Assembly: GCF_024259515.1 (NCBI RefSeq)
Contig: NZ_JANBWE010000004.1
Location: 67,594-131,593, forward strand
Direction: 5' to 3'
From: Salirhabdus salicampi
Lineage (GTDB): Bacteria; Bacillota; Bacilli; Bacillales; Alkalibacillaceae
Length of the DNA stretch: 64,000 nt
Each line of letters opens with the position of its first letter. Within the stretch, counting starts at the first letter, position 1. The notes beneath the pieces were generated by a model. It did no database searches and was not told the origin of the DNA. It saw only the letters and a list, made by a program, of their open reading frames with translations. Of the stretch, positions 37,894 to 47,570 are shown piece after piece. A program made the position numbers and the translations under genes.

Positions 37894-39897
37894 TTAATAA
37901 ATTGCCTCGTATACATTTTTCACTTTTTCTGCAACGTAGCGGCTTCCACCTTTGTCTTCAACATTTTCAATAAGCATCGTAATCAGGATGCTAGGATTAT
38001 CGCTCTCATAAGCAACAAATAGGCCGTTTTCTTGTCCCCCTTCTTCGTTCTGAGTTTGTTTTAATTCAGCGGTACCTGTTTTTCCTGCGAGAGGTACAGA
38101 TGAAAGGTCGGCGACATTTCCTGTTCCGTTGGGATCTGCTATTACTGTCCGTAAGTAATCGTTTATTAAGTTCGCATGCTCTGAGGATAAGACATTTTCA
38201 TGCCATACTTGTCGTTCTCCATCCTTCATTAAGTATGGTTGCACCAGATCCCCATTGTTTACAAATGGGGTATACATTGTCGCTAAGTGAAGTAAACTGA
38301 CTTGGATTTGACCTTGACCATAGCCACTATCTGCCCGTAATACTTCATTTGCTAAATCCCCATTGTTCGAAATTTTTGATTGGGGGAGTGGGTATTCAAA
38401 CGGAATCTTCTGTTGAAAACCAAATTGTTGCAGTCCATCTACCATTGTTTCGTTTGCGATATTAACTGCTGTTTGACCGAAATAAATGTTATCAGAATAC
38501 ATGAGGGCATCTTCTAAATTAACCGGTTTTCCTGGGTCTGTTACACGTCGAATCTCATAATCTCCCCATGATCCATTTTTTTGCCATGTCAATCCTTGAA
38601 TATCAAAGGTTTCTTCAGGGGAAATGACATCGTTCGCTAAGGCAATCGCGGCTGTTACTGGTTTAAAGGTTGATCCTGGTGAGTATGGATTGGTAAACCG
38701 GTTTAAAAGAGGGTTCTCCTCATCATGTAATAATTTCAAATAGTAGGTCGAAGTTAATAAGTTAGCATCAAACGATGGTGTACTTACGAGTGCTAACGCT
38801 TCACCTGTTCGTGGGTCAATGGCGACAGTTGATCCTTTTTCTCCTGCCAATTCTTTATAGAGCTCTTGTTGAATATTTGCATCAATGGTTAAGTGAAGAT
38901 CTTTTCCTTTTTCGGGCTGCCTTTTTACGACAGTAACCTTATCATTGCCTTTATCAATATAAATTTCAGCACCATTTTTGCCTCGTAACTCATTTTCGTA
39001 GAGAAGTTCTAATCCCCTTTTCCCAATGACATCACCTTGTTTATACCCCTCACCATTACGTTTTTCGAGTTCTTCAGCTGTTATGTCCCCTGTGTAGCCC
39101 ACTAAGTGGGTAGCGGCTTCTCCCTCGGGGTATACCCGGCCGCGAACGTCGCTTTTTAAAACCCCTGGTAAAGCAAATAATTTACTTAATAACTCTTCAT
39201 CTCCAGGGTTAACGGTTTGAATGGGTACAAACAAATTCGGCTTGACCCAATTTTGGTTTAACTGGCGGTCAATATAGGAAACGTCCACATTTAAAAGGTT
39301 TGATAGTTGTTCTTTAATGTCTTCCTCTTGCTCTCCTAACTCTTTCGGAACGATTCCAATATTATATAATGTGTCATTAATGGCTAGCCCTTTTCCGTTA
39401 CGATCGAAGATTTGTCCACGAGGTCCTCGATTTGTTCGGAGGTGAACAGTGTCTCCGTCCTCTAATTGAGGGAATATATAACTGGGGTTCCAGTCCACAT
39501 ACCAACTTAGTTCATCTTCGTTTCCTTCTTTTTTTAAGATTGCTTCATGGTCAAAGGAGTAGGTCCCCGCAACAGTTTCCATTTCTACGTGAAAAGGATA
39601 GGTAATTTCAATTTGGTCCTTTTCTATTTCTTCTTCAGTTGGAGATTCAAAGGTTACGTGCACTTCTTCAACTAAGTCTCCATATATCTTTTCATATCGT
39701 TGCACCATATCTTCCTCTGTATATTGTTGCTTTGCTTCCTCAGCTAGGTAGCTTTCGTACATTTGGCTAAATTGATGTTCATTCCATAACTCGACGTATT
39801 CTTCGAAGCGGTCACTTGGCATCACTTCATCGTCTTTACATGCTGAAAGAGCGAAGATTGACCCGAATATGAGCAAACATATAACCCGTCGTTTCAA
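37894..39897 (-). CDS. pbpC: Penicillin-binding protein 3 (class B, MecA-like N-terminus)
   Basis: A 667-residue transpeptidase, close to the 668 residues of B. subtilis PBP3 (PbpC), related to staphylococcal PBP2a. Lipoprotein signal with LSAC, an NTF2-like MecA_N domain (about 25-145), PBP dimerisation domain, and transpeptidase domain with STFK near 408, SDN, and KTGT near 608. The TTG at 39897 is preferred: AAAGGGTG is 6 bases away and the signal peptide then begins normally; an upstream ATG at 40011 would add 38 residues before it. Such low-affinity PBPs can give beta-lactam tolerance. Diverges from yvcD. Confidence 0.92.
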   Translation of the reverse strand: MKRRVICLLIFGSIFALSACKDDEVMPSDRFEEYVELWNEHQFSQMYESYLAEEAKQQYTEEDMVQRYEKIYGDLVEEVHVTFESPTEEEIEKDQIEITYPFHVEMETVAGTYSFDHEAILKKEGNEDELSWYVDWNPSYIFPQLEDGDTVHLRTNRGPRGQIFDRNGKGLAINDTLYNIGIVPKELGEQEEDIKEQLSNLLNVDVSYIDRQLNQNWVKPNLFVPIQTVNPGDEELLSKLFALPGVLKSDVRGRVYPEGEAATHLVGYTGDITAEELEKRNGEGYKQGDVIGKRGLELLYENELRGKNGAEIYIDKGNDKVTVVKRQPEKGKDLHLTIDANIQQELYKELAGEKGSTVAIDPRTGEALALVSTPSFDANLLTSTYYLKLLHDEENPLLNRFTNPYSPGSTFKPVTAAIALANDVISPEETFDIQGLTWQKNGSWGDYEIRRVTDPGKPVNLEDALMYSDNIYFGQTAVNIANETMVDGLQQFGFQQKIPFEYPLPQSKISNNGDLANEVLRADSGYGQGQIQVSLLHLATMYTPFVNNGDLVQPYLMKDGERQVWHENVLSSEHANLINDYLRTVIADPNGTGNVADLSSVPLAGKTGTAELKQTQNEEGGQENGLFVAYESDNPSILITMLIENVEDKGGSRYVAEKVKNVYEAIY

Positions 39898-39997
39898 AGG
39901 TGTCACCCTTTCTATATTTTTGTCCTTTATTTTACCAAAAATTAGAAGTACAATGGTAATGTTTTTATATCCTTTTTGTAAAAAGGATTCCGAATTA

Positions 39998-40006
39998 TGG
40001 TATGAT
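39998..40006 (+). promoter_or_regulatory. Extended -10 promoter for yvcD-trxB
   Basis: TGGTATGAT is an extended -10 (TGN-TATGAT). TTGTAA at 39976-39981 lies 19 bases upstream. About 85 bases before the yvcD start. Confidence 0.55.
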
Positions 40007-40089
40007 GACACTAACAGAGTTAGAATATTTATTATTCGAGAACAACTTAATCAATGTGACAAATAGCATCAACTTAGGAGGGTTAGATC

Positions 40090-41118
40090 TTGAATGATTA
40101 TAAAGGACTCGTAGATAATGTATATAAGCCGAATATTGTCCCTTTCTTAGTTGAAGGCGAATTTTATTATTCAATCGGAGTGAAAGCTTTTCAAAAGCAT
40201 GAATTTAATAAAGCACAAAAGTGGTTAAAACGCGCAGTAGAACTTTCGCCTGATAATCCATTATATCAATGTCAACTATCCGTACTTTATACAGAGTTAG
40301 GTTCCTACCATAAAGCAAATCAAATCTTAGCAGAAGTTATGACGAAACATGGCCATGAATATGTAGATTGTTATTATTTAATTGCAAATAATTATGCACA
40401 TCTAGGCCTGTTTAAAGACGCGCAAACGAATATTGAACTATATTTAGCTCAGGCACCAAAAGGTGAATTTTCAAAAGAAGCAAAGCAGTTGTTAGAAGTA
40501 CTTGAGCTATATAATGAAGAAAGTGACGATGAATGGAAATTAGATGACGAGGATGACCTGTTAGCTTATCAAGAGACCGCTTTTTACCATATTGAACATG
40601 AAGAGTGGGAGCAGGCTTTGGTTTTACTTGAAGAAGTGATGGCCCTTTATCCAGACTACAAAACGGCAAAACATGATTATGCGTTTTCGTTATTTTTCTC
40701 TGGAGATGAGGAAGAAGCGATTAAGCTGGAAGAAGAATGGCTGGAACGAGATCGTCACTCATTTCATAGTCAGCTAAATTTGGCTTTGTTTTATTATTAT
40801 CAAAATAAAAAGGAACTATGTAATGCTTACATAGAACCTTTTCGAAATGTCTATCCTATTCATGAACAACCAAAATTAAAATTAGCCGTGACCTTTGCTC
40901 AAACAGGACGTTATGAAGAAGCTTACCGTCGTTTTAAATCACTTGGAAAGGGAGTCGTCAAAGGACATCTATCTTATTTTAAATGGTACAGCATTGCTAC
41001 TTATCGAATAGGGATGCCAGCAAAGGCGTTGGAAATTTGGGAGGATGGTTGTAAACGACATCCATACTTAGCAAATCACGATGGCCCTTGGAAAGATGAT
41101 ACCAAAAAACGTTTTTGA
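40090..41118 (+). CDS. yvcD: Tetratricopeptide repeat protein (YvcD-like)
   Basis: A 342-residue helical protein with at least five TPR-like repeats: YYSIGVKAFQKHEFNKAQKW (about 27), then pairs near 60, 95, 165 and 265. An acidic linker (ESDDEWKLDDEDD, about 150) separates two TPR blocks. No signal peptide. Upstream of trxB as in B. subtilis, but clearly shorter than YvcD there (about 480 residues). The TTG at 40090 is 8 bases behind TTAGGAGGG. Presumably a protein-protein scaffold; partner unknown. Confidence 0.82.
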   Translation: MNDYKGLVDNVYKPNIVPFLVEGEFYYSIGVKAFQKHEFNKAQKWLKRAVELSPDNPLYQCQLSVLYTELGSYHKANQILAEVMTKHGHEYVDCYYLIANNYAHLGLFKDAQTNIELYLAQAPKGEFSKEAKQLLEVLELYNEESDDEWKLDDEDDLLAYQETAFYHIEHEEWEQALVLLEEVMALYPDYKTAKHDYAFSLFFSGDEEEAIKLEEEWLERDRHSFHSQLNLALFYYYQNKKELCNAYIEPFRNVYPIHEQPKLKLAVTFAQTGRYEEAYRRFKSLGKGVVKGHLSYFKWYSIATYRIGMPAKALEIWEDGCKRHPYLANHDGPWKDDTKKRF

Positions 41119-41170
41119 GCATATGAATAGACGTAAGAATTTGTGTCTTATACGATAGACATGACAATAA

Positions 41171-42154
<984 letters not shown>

Positions 42155-42191
42155 CAGAGGGTTAATAAAAGTAATTACATTTTAATCCTGT

Positions 42192-42229
42192 TGTAACACG
42201 CCTGAAACATTTTTGGGGTACAATATAAT
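42192..42229 (+). promoter_or_regulatory. WalR-like box and promoter downstream of trxB
   Basis: TGTAAC-ACGCC-TGAAAC at 42192-42208 fits the WalR (YycF) operator TGTWAH-N5-TGTWAH with one mismatch. TACAAT (42219-42224) and TATAAT (42224-42229) follow. In B. subtilis the WalR-activated cwlO lies exactly here behind trxB, but no such gene is present. The predicted transcript would end at the terminator at 42271-42302. Confidence 0.5.
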
Positions 42230-42270
42230 TAACTTAAGTATTGACCCCCTTTTAATAAATACATTTTTCG

Positions 42271-42302
42271 CACAGGTATAGCTACCTGTGTATTTTTTTT
42301 TG
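42271..42302 (+). terminator. Terminator between trxB and yvcI
   Basis: CACAGGTA, loop TAGC, TACCTGTG, then TATTTTTTTTT. It ends either the yvcD-trxB message or a short RNA from the promoter at 42192. Confidence 0.88.
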
Positions 42303-42413
42303 AGGAAAAACGAGGATGTAAATTTCCAAAATTCGTTCGATGGTGCTGAATATTGATTCATAGTATAATAAATATAACTGGCTTACAAATGAACGGAGAA
42401 ATGAGGCTAGAGT

Positions 42414-42878
42414 ATGCAGCGGATAACGAATTGTATTTTAAAACAAGGTAATGAAATTTTAATGTTAAAAAAACCTCGAAGAGACTGGTACTGCGCACCT
42501 GGTGGAAAAATGGAACCAGGTGAGCATATTCGTGGGTCAGTCACGAGAGAGTTTCAAGAGGAGACTGGTTTAACATTGCTACACCCTGAATTAAGAGGGG
42601 TCTTTACGTTTGTCATCAAAGAGGATGGGCAACAATTTAAGGAATGGATGATGTTCACGTTTTATTGTGAATCAAGTGAAGGCGAACGATTGGATGTATC
42701 ACAAGAAGGGGAGCTGGAATGGGTTCCTGTTTCGGAAGTATTGCAAAAAGATATGGCTGAAGGTGATCGTCACATTTTTCAGCACGTCTTAACAAGTAAT
42801 GAAATCATTTATGGCACGTTTACATATACGACTGACTTTACATTGCTTTCGGTAGAACTAGATATAAATGGAGTTTAG
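42414..42878 (+). CDS. yvcI: Nudix hydrolase YvcI
   Basis: A 154-residue Nudix protein; [22 protein letters not shown] (about 31-53) is an intact Nudix box (GX5EX7REUXEEXGU). Probably a (deoxy)nucleoside diphosphate or 8-oxo-type hydrolase; substrate not readable. First gene of yvcI-rapZ-yvcK-whiA, 11 bases before rapZ. TATAAT at 42364-42369 is a likely -10, without a clear -35. Confidence 0.9.
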   Translation: MQRITNCILKQGNEILMLKKPRRDWYCAPGGKMEPGEHIRGSVTREFQEETGLTLLHPELRGVFTFVIKEDGQQFKEWMMFTFYCESSEGERLDVSQEGELEWVPVSEVLQKDMAEGDRHIFQHVLTSNEIIYGTFTYTTDFTLLSVELDINGV

Positions 42879-42889
42879 GAGGTGATCGA

Positions 42890-43765
42890 GTGGAACAAAA
42901 GGATATTGATCTAGTCATTATTACAGGGATGTCTGGTGCAGGGAAAACAGTTGCAATCCAAAGCTTTGAGGATTTGGGTTACTTTTGTATAGATAATTTG
43001 CCACCGGCATTATTGCCGAAATTTTTAGAGTTAATGAAAGAAAATGAGCAAAAGGATCAAAAAGTAGCTGTTGTTATGGATTTACGTGGACGGGAATTTT
43101 TTGATGCTTTATTAGATACATTGGAGCATATCGGAAAAGAAAGTGCCATTACGGAAAAAATTCTTTTCCTAGATGCAGATGATCAAGTGTTAGTAAACCG
43201 TTATAAAGAGACGAGGCGATCCCATCCACTATCTCCAGACGGTTTACCTTTAAACGGGATTCATAAGGAAAGGGGAATTCTGGATGAGTTAAGGGGAAGA
43301 GCGCAACAAATTATTAATACGTCCTCACTATCCCCAAGAGAATTACGGGAAAAAATCTTGAATAACTATAAAGAAAAGACACAACAAATCTTCTCAGTGA
43401 ACTTTGTTTCTTTTGGATTTAAACATGGGGTCCCAATTGATGCCGACTTAGTATTTGATGTTCGCTTTCTGCCCAACCCCCATTATATTGACTCTATGCG
43501 TTCGCTAACAGGACTAGACAGTGATGTTTTTGAATACGTATTTAAATGGACAGAAACCCAAACATTTCTTTCTAAATTAACCGATTTACTGGAATTTATG
43601 TTACCTCAATATAAGCGGGAAGGAAAAAGTCAGATTGTTGTAGGAATTGGTTGCACCGGTGGACAACACCGTTCTGTAGCTATTTCTGAACATTTAGCTG
43701 ACACGTTTTCTAAATCGTACGTAACAAACGTAACTCATCGAGAGATTGAGAGAAAGAAAGGATAA
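42890..43765 (+). CDS. rapZ: RNase adapter / GTP-binding protein RapZ (YvcJ)
   Basis: A 291-residue P-loop protein: Walker A GMSGAGKT at 13-20, Walker B VVMDLRG, and a C-terminal domain with [12 protein letters not shown] that in E. coli RapZ binds small RNAs and glucosamine-6-phosphate. B. subtilis YvcJ hydrolyses nucleotides and affects competence. The GTG start follows AGGAGGTG. Only 4 bases separate it from yvcK. Confidence 0.94.
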   Translation: MEQKDIDLVIITGMSGAGKTVAIQSFEDLGYFCIDNLPPALLPKFLELMKENEQKDQKVAVVMDLRGREFFDALLDTLEHIGKESAITEKILFLDADDQVLVNRYKETRRSHPLSPDGLPLNGIHKERGILDELRGRAQQIINTSSLSPRELREKILNNYKEKTQQIFSVNFVSFGFKHGVPIDADLVFDVRFLPNPHYIDSMRSLTGLDSDVFEYVFKWTETQTFLSKLTDLLEFMLPQYKREGKSQIVVGIGCTGGQHRSVAISEHLADTFSKSYVTNVTHREIERKKG

Positions 43766-43769
43766 TCAA

Positions 43770-44726
43770 ATGACTACAGAGAGAAAACCGAATGTTGTTG
43801 TAATTGGGGGAGGAACAGGGATGCCCGTATTGTTGCGGGGACTGAAAAATTACCCGATTGATTTATCCGCAATCGTAACCGTGGCAGACGACGGTGGAAG
43901 TTCAGGCCGCCTTCGTAATGAGATGGCCATACCTGCTCCCGGGGATATCCGGAAAGTCATAGCGGCTATGTCAGACGTAGAACCTATGCTCTTGAAACTC
44001 TTCGAACACCGTTTTCAAAATGGGAATGGGTTATCTGGTCACTCAATGGGGAATTTATTGCTAGCAGCTATGACATCGATTACAGGTGATTTTTATGATG
44101 GGATTAAAGAAATATCTAAAGTACTAAATGTAAAAGGGAATATTTATCCTATAGCAAACCAAAACATGTATTTACATGCTGAAATGAATGATGGAACCAT
44201 TGTATCTGGTGAATCAAAGATTCCTAACGCGAACAAAAAAATCCGTCGTGTTTTTTTAAGTCCCGATCATATTGAACCTTTACCGGAAGCGGTGGAATCG
44301 ATTAGACAAGCAGACTTAATCGTCATTGCTCCTGGCAGCTTGTATACAAGTACATTACCTAATTTAATTGTTCCTGAAATTGGGGATGCGATTCGTTTAA
44401 GTGAGGGGAAAATTGTATACGTATGTAATGTGATGACACAGGCAGGGGAAACGGATAATTTTACTGCAGCTGACCACGTACAAGTTATCCACGATCATCT
44501 CACCCATGATTTAATCGATGCAATTGTTGTTCATAATACCCCGATTGATAAGAACATACGTAAAGTGTATGAGCAAGAGAATGCCTCGCCTGTAACATAT
44601 GATCTAGAACGGTTAATCCATATGGGTCTAGAAATCATCGAGGGCGATATTATCGAATCTAAAAACAAAATGTTACGTCACAATACAGATAAAATCGCTA
44701 AATTGCTACATTCATTAATTATGTAA
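43770..44726 (+). CDS. yvcK: Gluconeogenesis/wall regulator YvcK (GlmR)
   Basis: A 318-residue CofD-like protein with a Rossmann-type N-terminus ([18 protein letters not shown]) and [14 protein letters not shown]. It binds UDP-GlcNAc and steers carbon into wall precursors via GlmS; it is needed for growth on gluconeogenic carbon. The ATG at 43770 follows AAAGGA; the earlier in-frame ATG at 43746 overlaps rapZ without a ribosome site. Located beside crh and rapZ, all tied to carbon sensing. Confidence 0.94.
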   Translation: MTTERKPNVVVIGGGTGMPVLLRGLKNYPIDLSAIVTVADDGGSSGRLRNEMAIPAPGDIRKVIAAMSDVEPMLLKLFEHRFQNGNGLSGHSMGNLLLAAMTSITGDFYDGIKEISKVLNVKGNIYPIANQNMYLHAEMNDGTIVSGESKIPNANKKIRRVFLSPDHIEPLPEAVESIRQADLIVIAPGSLYTSTLPNLIVPEIGDAIRLSEGKIVYVCNVMTQAGETDNFTAADHVQVIHDHLTHDLIDAIVVHNTPIDKNIRKVYEQENASPVTYDLERLIHMGLEIIEGDIIESKNKMLRHNTDKIAKLLHSLIM

Positions 44727-44745
44727 AGGATTAGGGGGATACAGA

Positions 44746-45684
44746 ATGTCATTTGCTTCTGATACAAAAAAGGAATTGACGAAAGTTGAAATTGATGACT
44801 GTTGTACAGAGGCGGAATTAGCGGCTCTCATTCGTATGAACGGATCGCTTTCTTTCACGAACCGGGAATATGTACTGGATGTTCAAACGGAAAATGCAGC
44901 TATTGCGAGACGAATTTATGTCCTGATTAAACGGATTTATTTCCATCCAGTTGAACTTCTTGTAAGAAAGAAAATGAGGTTAAAGAAAAATAACGTGTAT
45001 ATTGTACGACTAAAAGAAGAAGTTCGTACGCTTCTTACAGATATTGAAATATTGGATGAGCCCTTTTCCTTTGTTGAATCAATAGCAAATAAATATATGA
45101 AAAAGAAATGCTGTCGTCGTTCATATTTGCGAGGAGCATTTTTAGCGGGCGGTTCTGTTAACAATCCAGAAACGTCTTCGTATCATTTGGAGATTTTTAC
45201 TTTATATAAAGAACATAATGATGCGCTCTGCGAACTAATGAACCGCTTTTCATTACACTCCAGAACATTGGAACGAAAAAAGGGTTATATTACGTACTTA
45301 AAAGAAGCGGAAAAAATTACAGAGTTTCTAAATATTATTGGGGCACACCAAGCTTTGTTGAAGTTTGAGGATGTACGTATTATGCGTGATATGCGTAATT
45401 CGGTCAATCGACTCGTGAATTGTGAAACAGCGAACTTAAATAAGACGATTGGTGCTGCTTTCCGACAGGTTGAAAATATTCGCTATATTCAAAAGACCGT
45501 AGGGTTGGAAAAGCTTCCTGATAAGTTAAGAGAGCTAGCCGAAGTTCGGTTGGAAAACCAAGATGTTACATTAAAGGAACTTGGAGAGTTGTTATCAGGG
45601 AACATTAGTAAATCTGGCATCAATCATCGATTACGTAAAATTGATGAATTTGCCGAGAAGGTAAGAAAAGGTGCCATTACGTAA
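44746..45684 (+). CDS. whiA: DNA-binding protein WhiA
   Basis: A 312-residue regulator with an N-terminal degenerate LAGLIDADG homing-endonuclease fold ([10 protein letters not shown], then [15 protein letters not shown]) and a C-terminal helix-turn-helix (about 225-305, [24 protein letters not shown]). In B. subtilis it influences cell division and chromosome segregation. TTAGGGGG ribosome site. Terminator follows, so crh is at least partly separate. Confidence 0.95.
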   Translation: MSFASDTKKELTKVEIDDCCTEAELAALIRMNGSLSFTNREYVLDVQTENAAIARRIYVLIKRIYFHPVELLVRKKMRLKKNNVYIVRLKEEVRTLLTDIEILDEPFSFVESIANKYMKKKCCRRSYLRGAFLAGGSVNNPETSSYHLEIFTLYKEHNDALCELMNRFSLHSRTLERKKGYITYLKEAEKITEFLNIIGAHQALLKFEDVRIMRDMRNSVNRLVNCETANLNKTIGAAFRQVENIRYIQKTVGLEKLPDKLRELAEVRLENQDVTLKELGELLSGNISKSGINHRLRKIDEFAEKVRKGAIT

Positions 45685-45746
45685 AATGTTTCATCATAAA
45701 AATTCCATTTCCTAACTGTTCATGATATAATAACAGAAAAAATAAA

Positions 45747-45775
45747 ACGCTTTCATTTTGAAAGCGTCTTTTCTT
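45747..45775 (+). terminator. Terminator between whiA and crh
   Basis: ACGCTTTCA and TGAAAGCGT enclose a three-base loop; CTTTTCTT follows. The same bases (45742-45755) resemble a cre with two mismatches, see the rejected list. Confidence 0.75.
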
Positions 45776-45827
45776 ATATTCATAGAATAACGTTTACACC
45801 ATTGGAACGATTGGGAGGGGAATGACG

Positions 45828-46082
45828 GTGATAGAGAGAACAGTTACGGTCCAGTTAACAGCTGGTCTACAAGCAAGACCTGCTGCTAAATTTGTTCAAG
45901 AGGCAAATCAATTTTCTGCAGATATTTATTTAAAAAAAGACGGAAAGCGTGTGAATGCGAAAAGCATCATGGGCTTAATGAGCCTTGCTGTCGGAAATGG
46001 GGAAGACATTGTTTTACAAGCTGATGGTGATGACGCAGAAGAAGCGTTAGAAAAGCTTTCGACTTTCGTAATAGAAGAATAA
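45828..46082 (+). CDS. crh: Catabolite-repression HPr-like protein Crh
   Basis: An 84-residue HPr paralogue. Residue 15 is Gln (LQARPAA) instead of the phosphorylated His of HPr, and Ser46 in NAKSIMGLM is kept, the exact diagnostic combination for Crh. HprK phosphorylates Ser46; P-Ser-Crh is a CcpA corepressor. The GTG at 45828 is chosen because it places Gln and Ser at 15 and 46 and is 9 bases behind GGGAGGGG; the ATG at 45822 is too close. Confidence 0.95.
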   Translation: MIERTVTVQLTAGLQARPAAKFVQEANQFSADIYLKKDGKRVNAKSIMGLMSLAVGNGEDIVLQADGDDAEEALEKLSTFVIEE

Positions 46083-46128
46083 TATTTTCTAATCACATTT
46101 GTGAGTTGTTGAGCAATTTCGATATAAC

Positions 46129-46157
46129 AAAACCCTTGTCATTATGACAAGGGTTTT
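46129..46157. terminator. Bidirectional terminator between crh and clpP
   Basis: AAAACCCTTGTCAT and ATGACAAGGGTTTT: perfect stem with A-run and T-run on the two sides, so it serves both convergent genes. Confidence 0.9.
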
Positions 46158-46164
46158 AATCATG

Positions 46165-46752
46165 TTAGTCGTTTTTACTTTCCATTACTTTGTCTACAAG
46201 TCCGTATTTAAGTGCTTGTTCGGCAGACATAAAGTTATCACGATCCGTGTCACGCTCAATCACTTCAAGTGGTTGACCTGTGCGATCGGATAAGATTTTA
46301 TTAATTTTATCGCGCATTTCAACGATACGTTTCGCATGAATTTGAATGTCTGCTGCTTGACCTTGCGTTCCGCCTAATGGTTGGTGAATCATTACTTCAC
46401 TATTTGGAAGAGCATAGCGTTTTCCTTTTTCACCTGCAGCTAATAGGAAAGCACCCATTGATGCAGCCATACCGATACAAATCGTCGATACATTTGGTTT
46501 AATGAAGTTCATTGTATCGTAAATCGCCATACCTGCTGTAATGGAGCCACCAGGTGAATTGATGTATAGAGAGATATCCTTTTCAGGATCTTCTGCAGCT
46601 AAAAATAGCAATTGGGCAACTACTGAGTTTGCAACATTATCATCAATTGCACTCCCTAGCATAATGATGCGGTCTTTTAACAATCTTGAGTAAATATCGT
46701 AAGCACGTTCACCGCGGTTTGTTTGTTCTATTACTGTTGGAATTAAGTGCAT
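46165..46752 (-). CDS. clpP: ATP-dependent Clp protease proteolytic subunit ClpP
   Basis: A 195-residue serine protease forming the 14-mer chamber that works with ClpX, ClpC and ClpE. Catalytic Ser98 (GMAASMGA) and His123 (VMIHQPLGG) are at the canonical positions, and the catalytic Asp lies in the ERDTDRD segment. AAAGGAGGAG ribosome site. CtsR-type operator over the promoter. Neighbour tRNA-Arg is as in B. subtilis (trnQ). Confidence 0.97.
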   Translation of the reverse strand: MHLIPTVIEQTNRGERAYDIYSRLLKDRIIMLGSAIDDNVANSVVAQLLFLAAEDPEKDISLYINSPGGSITAGMAIYDTMNFIKPNVSTICIGMAASMGAFLLAAGEKGKRYALPNSEVMIHQPLGGTQGQAADIQIHAKRIVEMRDKINKILSDRTGQPLEVIERDTDRDNFMSAEQALKYGLVDKVMESKND

Positions 46753-46796
46753 AGTAACTCCTCCTTTTTTTATCTAGCTAACTAAACTATACTTTT

Positions 46797-46826
46797 ATGA
46801 TACAGAGTTGGTCAGTAAAGGTCAAA
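46797..46826 (-). promoter_or_regulatory. clpP promoter with CtsR operator
   Basis: Minus strand: TTGACC (46825-46820), exactly 17 bases, TATCAT (46802-46797). On the plus strand GGTCAGT-AAA-GGTCAAA (46810-46826) is the CtsR heptad repeat (consensus GGTCAAA-N3-GGTCAAA, two mismatches in the first heptad). The operator covers the -35, so CtsR binding represses clpP until heat or protein stress. Confidence 0.8.
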
Positions 46827-46944
46827 CAAAAACCCTTCTGTACATAATATTCAAGGTGAAAGCAAACATTCCTGTTGTTCTATGTAATATTTCTATTTTC
46901 ACCTAAAAATAGTAGAAGTATACGGGTATTTTCAGTTATATCCC

Positions 46945-46973
46945 TTGCGTTTTTTCGCTTTGAAAAGTATAAT
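46945..46973 (+). promoter_or_regulatory. Promoter of tRNA-Arg
   Basis: TTGCGT (46945-46950), 17 bases, TATAAT (46968-46973), 25 bases before the tRNA 5' end. Confidence 0.7.
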
Positions 46974-46998
46974 AAAAAATGCCGTTTTTATAATAACT

Positions 46999-47070
46999 GC
47001 CCTCGTGGTGTAACGGATAACACGCAAGATTCCGGTTCTTGTAATGGGGGTTCGATTCCCTCCGAGGGCG
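46999..47070 (+). tRNA. tRNA-Arg, anticodon CCG
   Basis: A full cloverleaf can be drawn: acceptor GCCCTCG/CGAGGGC, D-stem GTGT/ACAC, anticodon stem CAAGA/TCTTG with loop TTCCGGT (anticodon CCG, codon CGG), four-base variable loop, T-stem GGGGG/CCCTC with loop TTCGATT. Discriminator G; CCA is not encoded. Single tRNA with own promoter and terminator. Confidence 0.95.
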
Positions 47071-47081
47071 CTCCTTAAATG

Positions 47082-47117
47082 AAAGCCTCTTTTGCATAAA
47101 TGCAAAAGAGGCTTTTT
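47082..47117 (+). terminator. Terminator of tRNA-Arg
   Basis: AAAGCCTCTTTTGCA against TGCAAAAGAGGCTTT with loop TAAA, then TTT. Perfect stem. Confidence 0.9.
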
Positions 47118-47187
47118 GTGTACGATAGATTATATGTATACATGTTAGAATGTTATGTAGGTGAGATGAATGAAAGGGGTGCTGAAA

Positions 47188-47436
47188 ATGAATACGACAA
47201 TCACATTATATATAAAAGAAAGATGCCCTTTATGTGATGAAGCAAAAGAGCTGCTTTTTCTATTTCGAGACGATTATGATTTTACTATTGAGGAAATTGA
47301 CATATACCAAGACCCATATTTGCTTGAAAAGTACCATTTATCAATTCCGGTCATAAGGATAAAGAACAAGGAATTAGACGGTGCGCATCTCAATTATGGA
47401 AAAGTTGAACAATTGTTGAAAGAAACGATTACATAA
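47188..47436 (+). CDS. Glutaredoxin-like small thiol protein
   Basis: An 82-residue thioredoxin-fold protein with CPLC at about residues 13-16, a cis-Pro in LSIPVIRIKNKEL and a final helix, the pattern of the glutaredoxin-like DUF836/YruB group. Probably a thiol-disulfide exchange or bacillithiol-dependent redoxin; partner unknown. The ATG at 47188 follows GGGGTG; the ATG at 47170 has no ribosome site. It lies just upstream of the cggR promoter. Confidence 0.85.
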   Translation: MNTTITLYIKERCPLCDEAKELLFLFRDDYDFTIEEIDIYQDPYLLEKYHLSIPVIRIKNKELDGAHLNYGKVEQLLKETIT

Positions 47437-47438
47437 CA

Positions 47439-47467
47439 TTGCATATAAGGGAAAGAACTGTTAAAAT
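47439..47467 (+). promoter_or_regulatory. Promoter of the cggR-gapA operon
   Basis: TTGCAT (47439-47444), 17 bases, TAAAAT (47462-47467). The -35 overlaps the end of the glutaredoxin-like gene by no coding bases; the CggR operator follows about 40 bases downstream. Confidence 0.55.
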
Positions 47468-47505
47468 TAAAACTGCTAAAAAAGGTTATATTTTTTTGGT
47501 CTAAC

Positions 47506-47543
47506 TGGGACACTATATGCCATAGCGGGACAAAATAAGTCCC
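47506..47543 (+). promoter_or_regulatory. CggR operator
   Basis: GGGAC-N6-TGCCAT, then GGGAC-N6-AGTCCC: two half-operators in direct repeat, as in B. subtilis (GGGAC-N6-TGTCCC twice). The downstream half keeps the full palindrome GGGAC...GTCCC; the upstream half is degenerate. Position between promoter and cggR allows a roadblock that fructose-1,6-bisphosphate relieves. Confidence 0.78.
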
Positions 47544-47570
47544 AGAAGCAAATGGCAAAGGAGCTTGTTT

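Noticed and set aside
45742-45755. cre-like ATAAAACGCTTTCA before crh
   Set aside because: Two mismatches at the conserved TG, and the bases are explained by the whiA terminator stem; no promoter is adjacent.
46875-47078. 67-codon frame across the tRNA region
   Set aside because: It overlaps the tRNA-Arg gene and its promoter and has no ribosome site.
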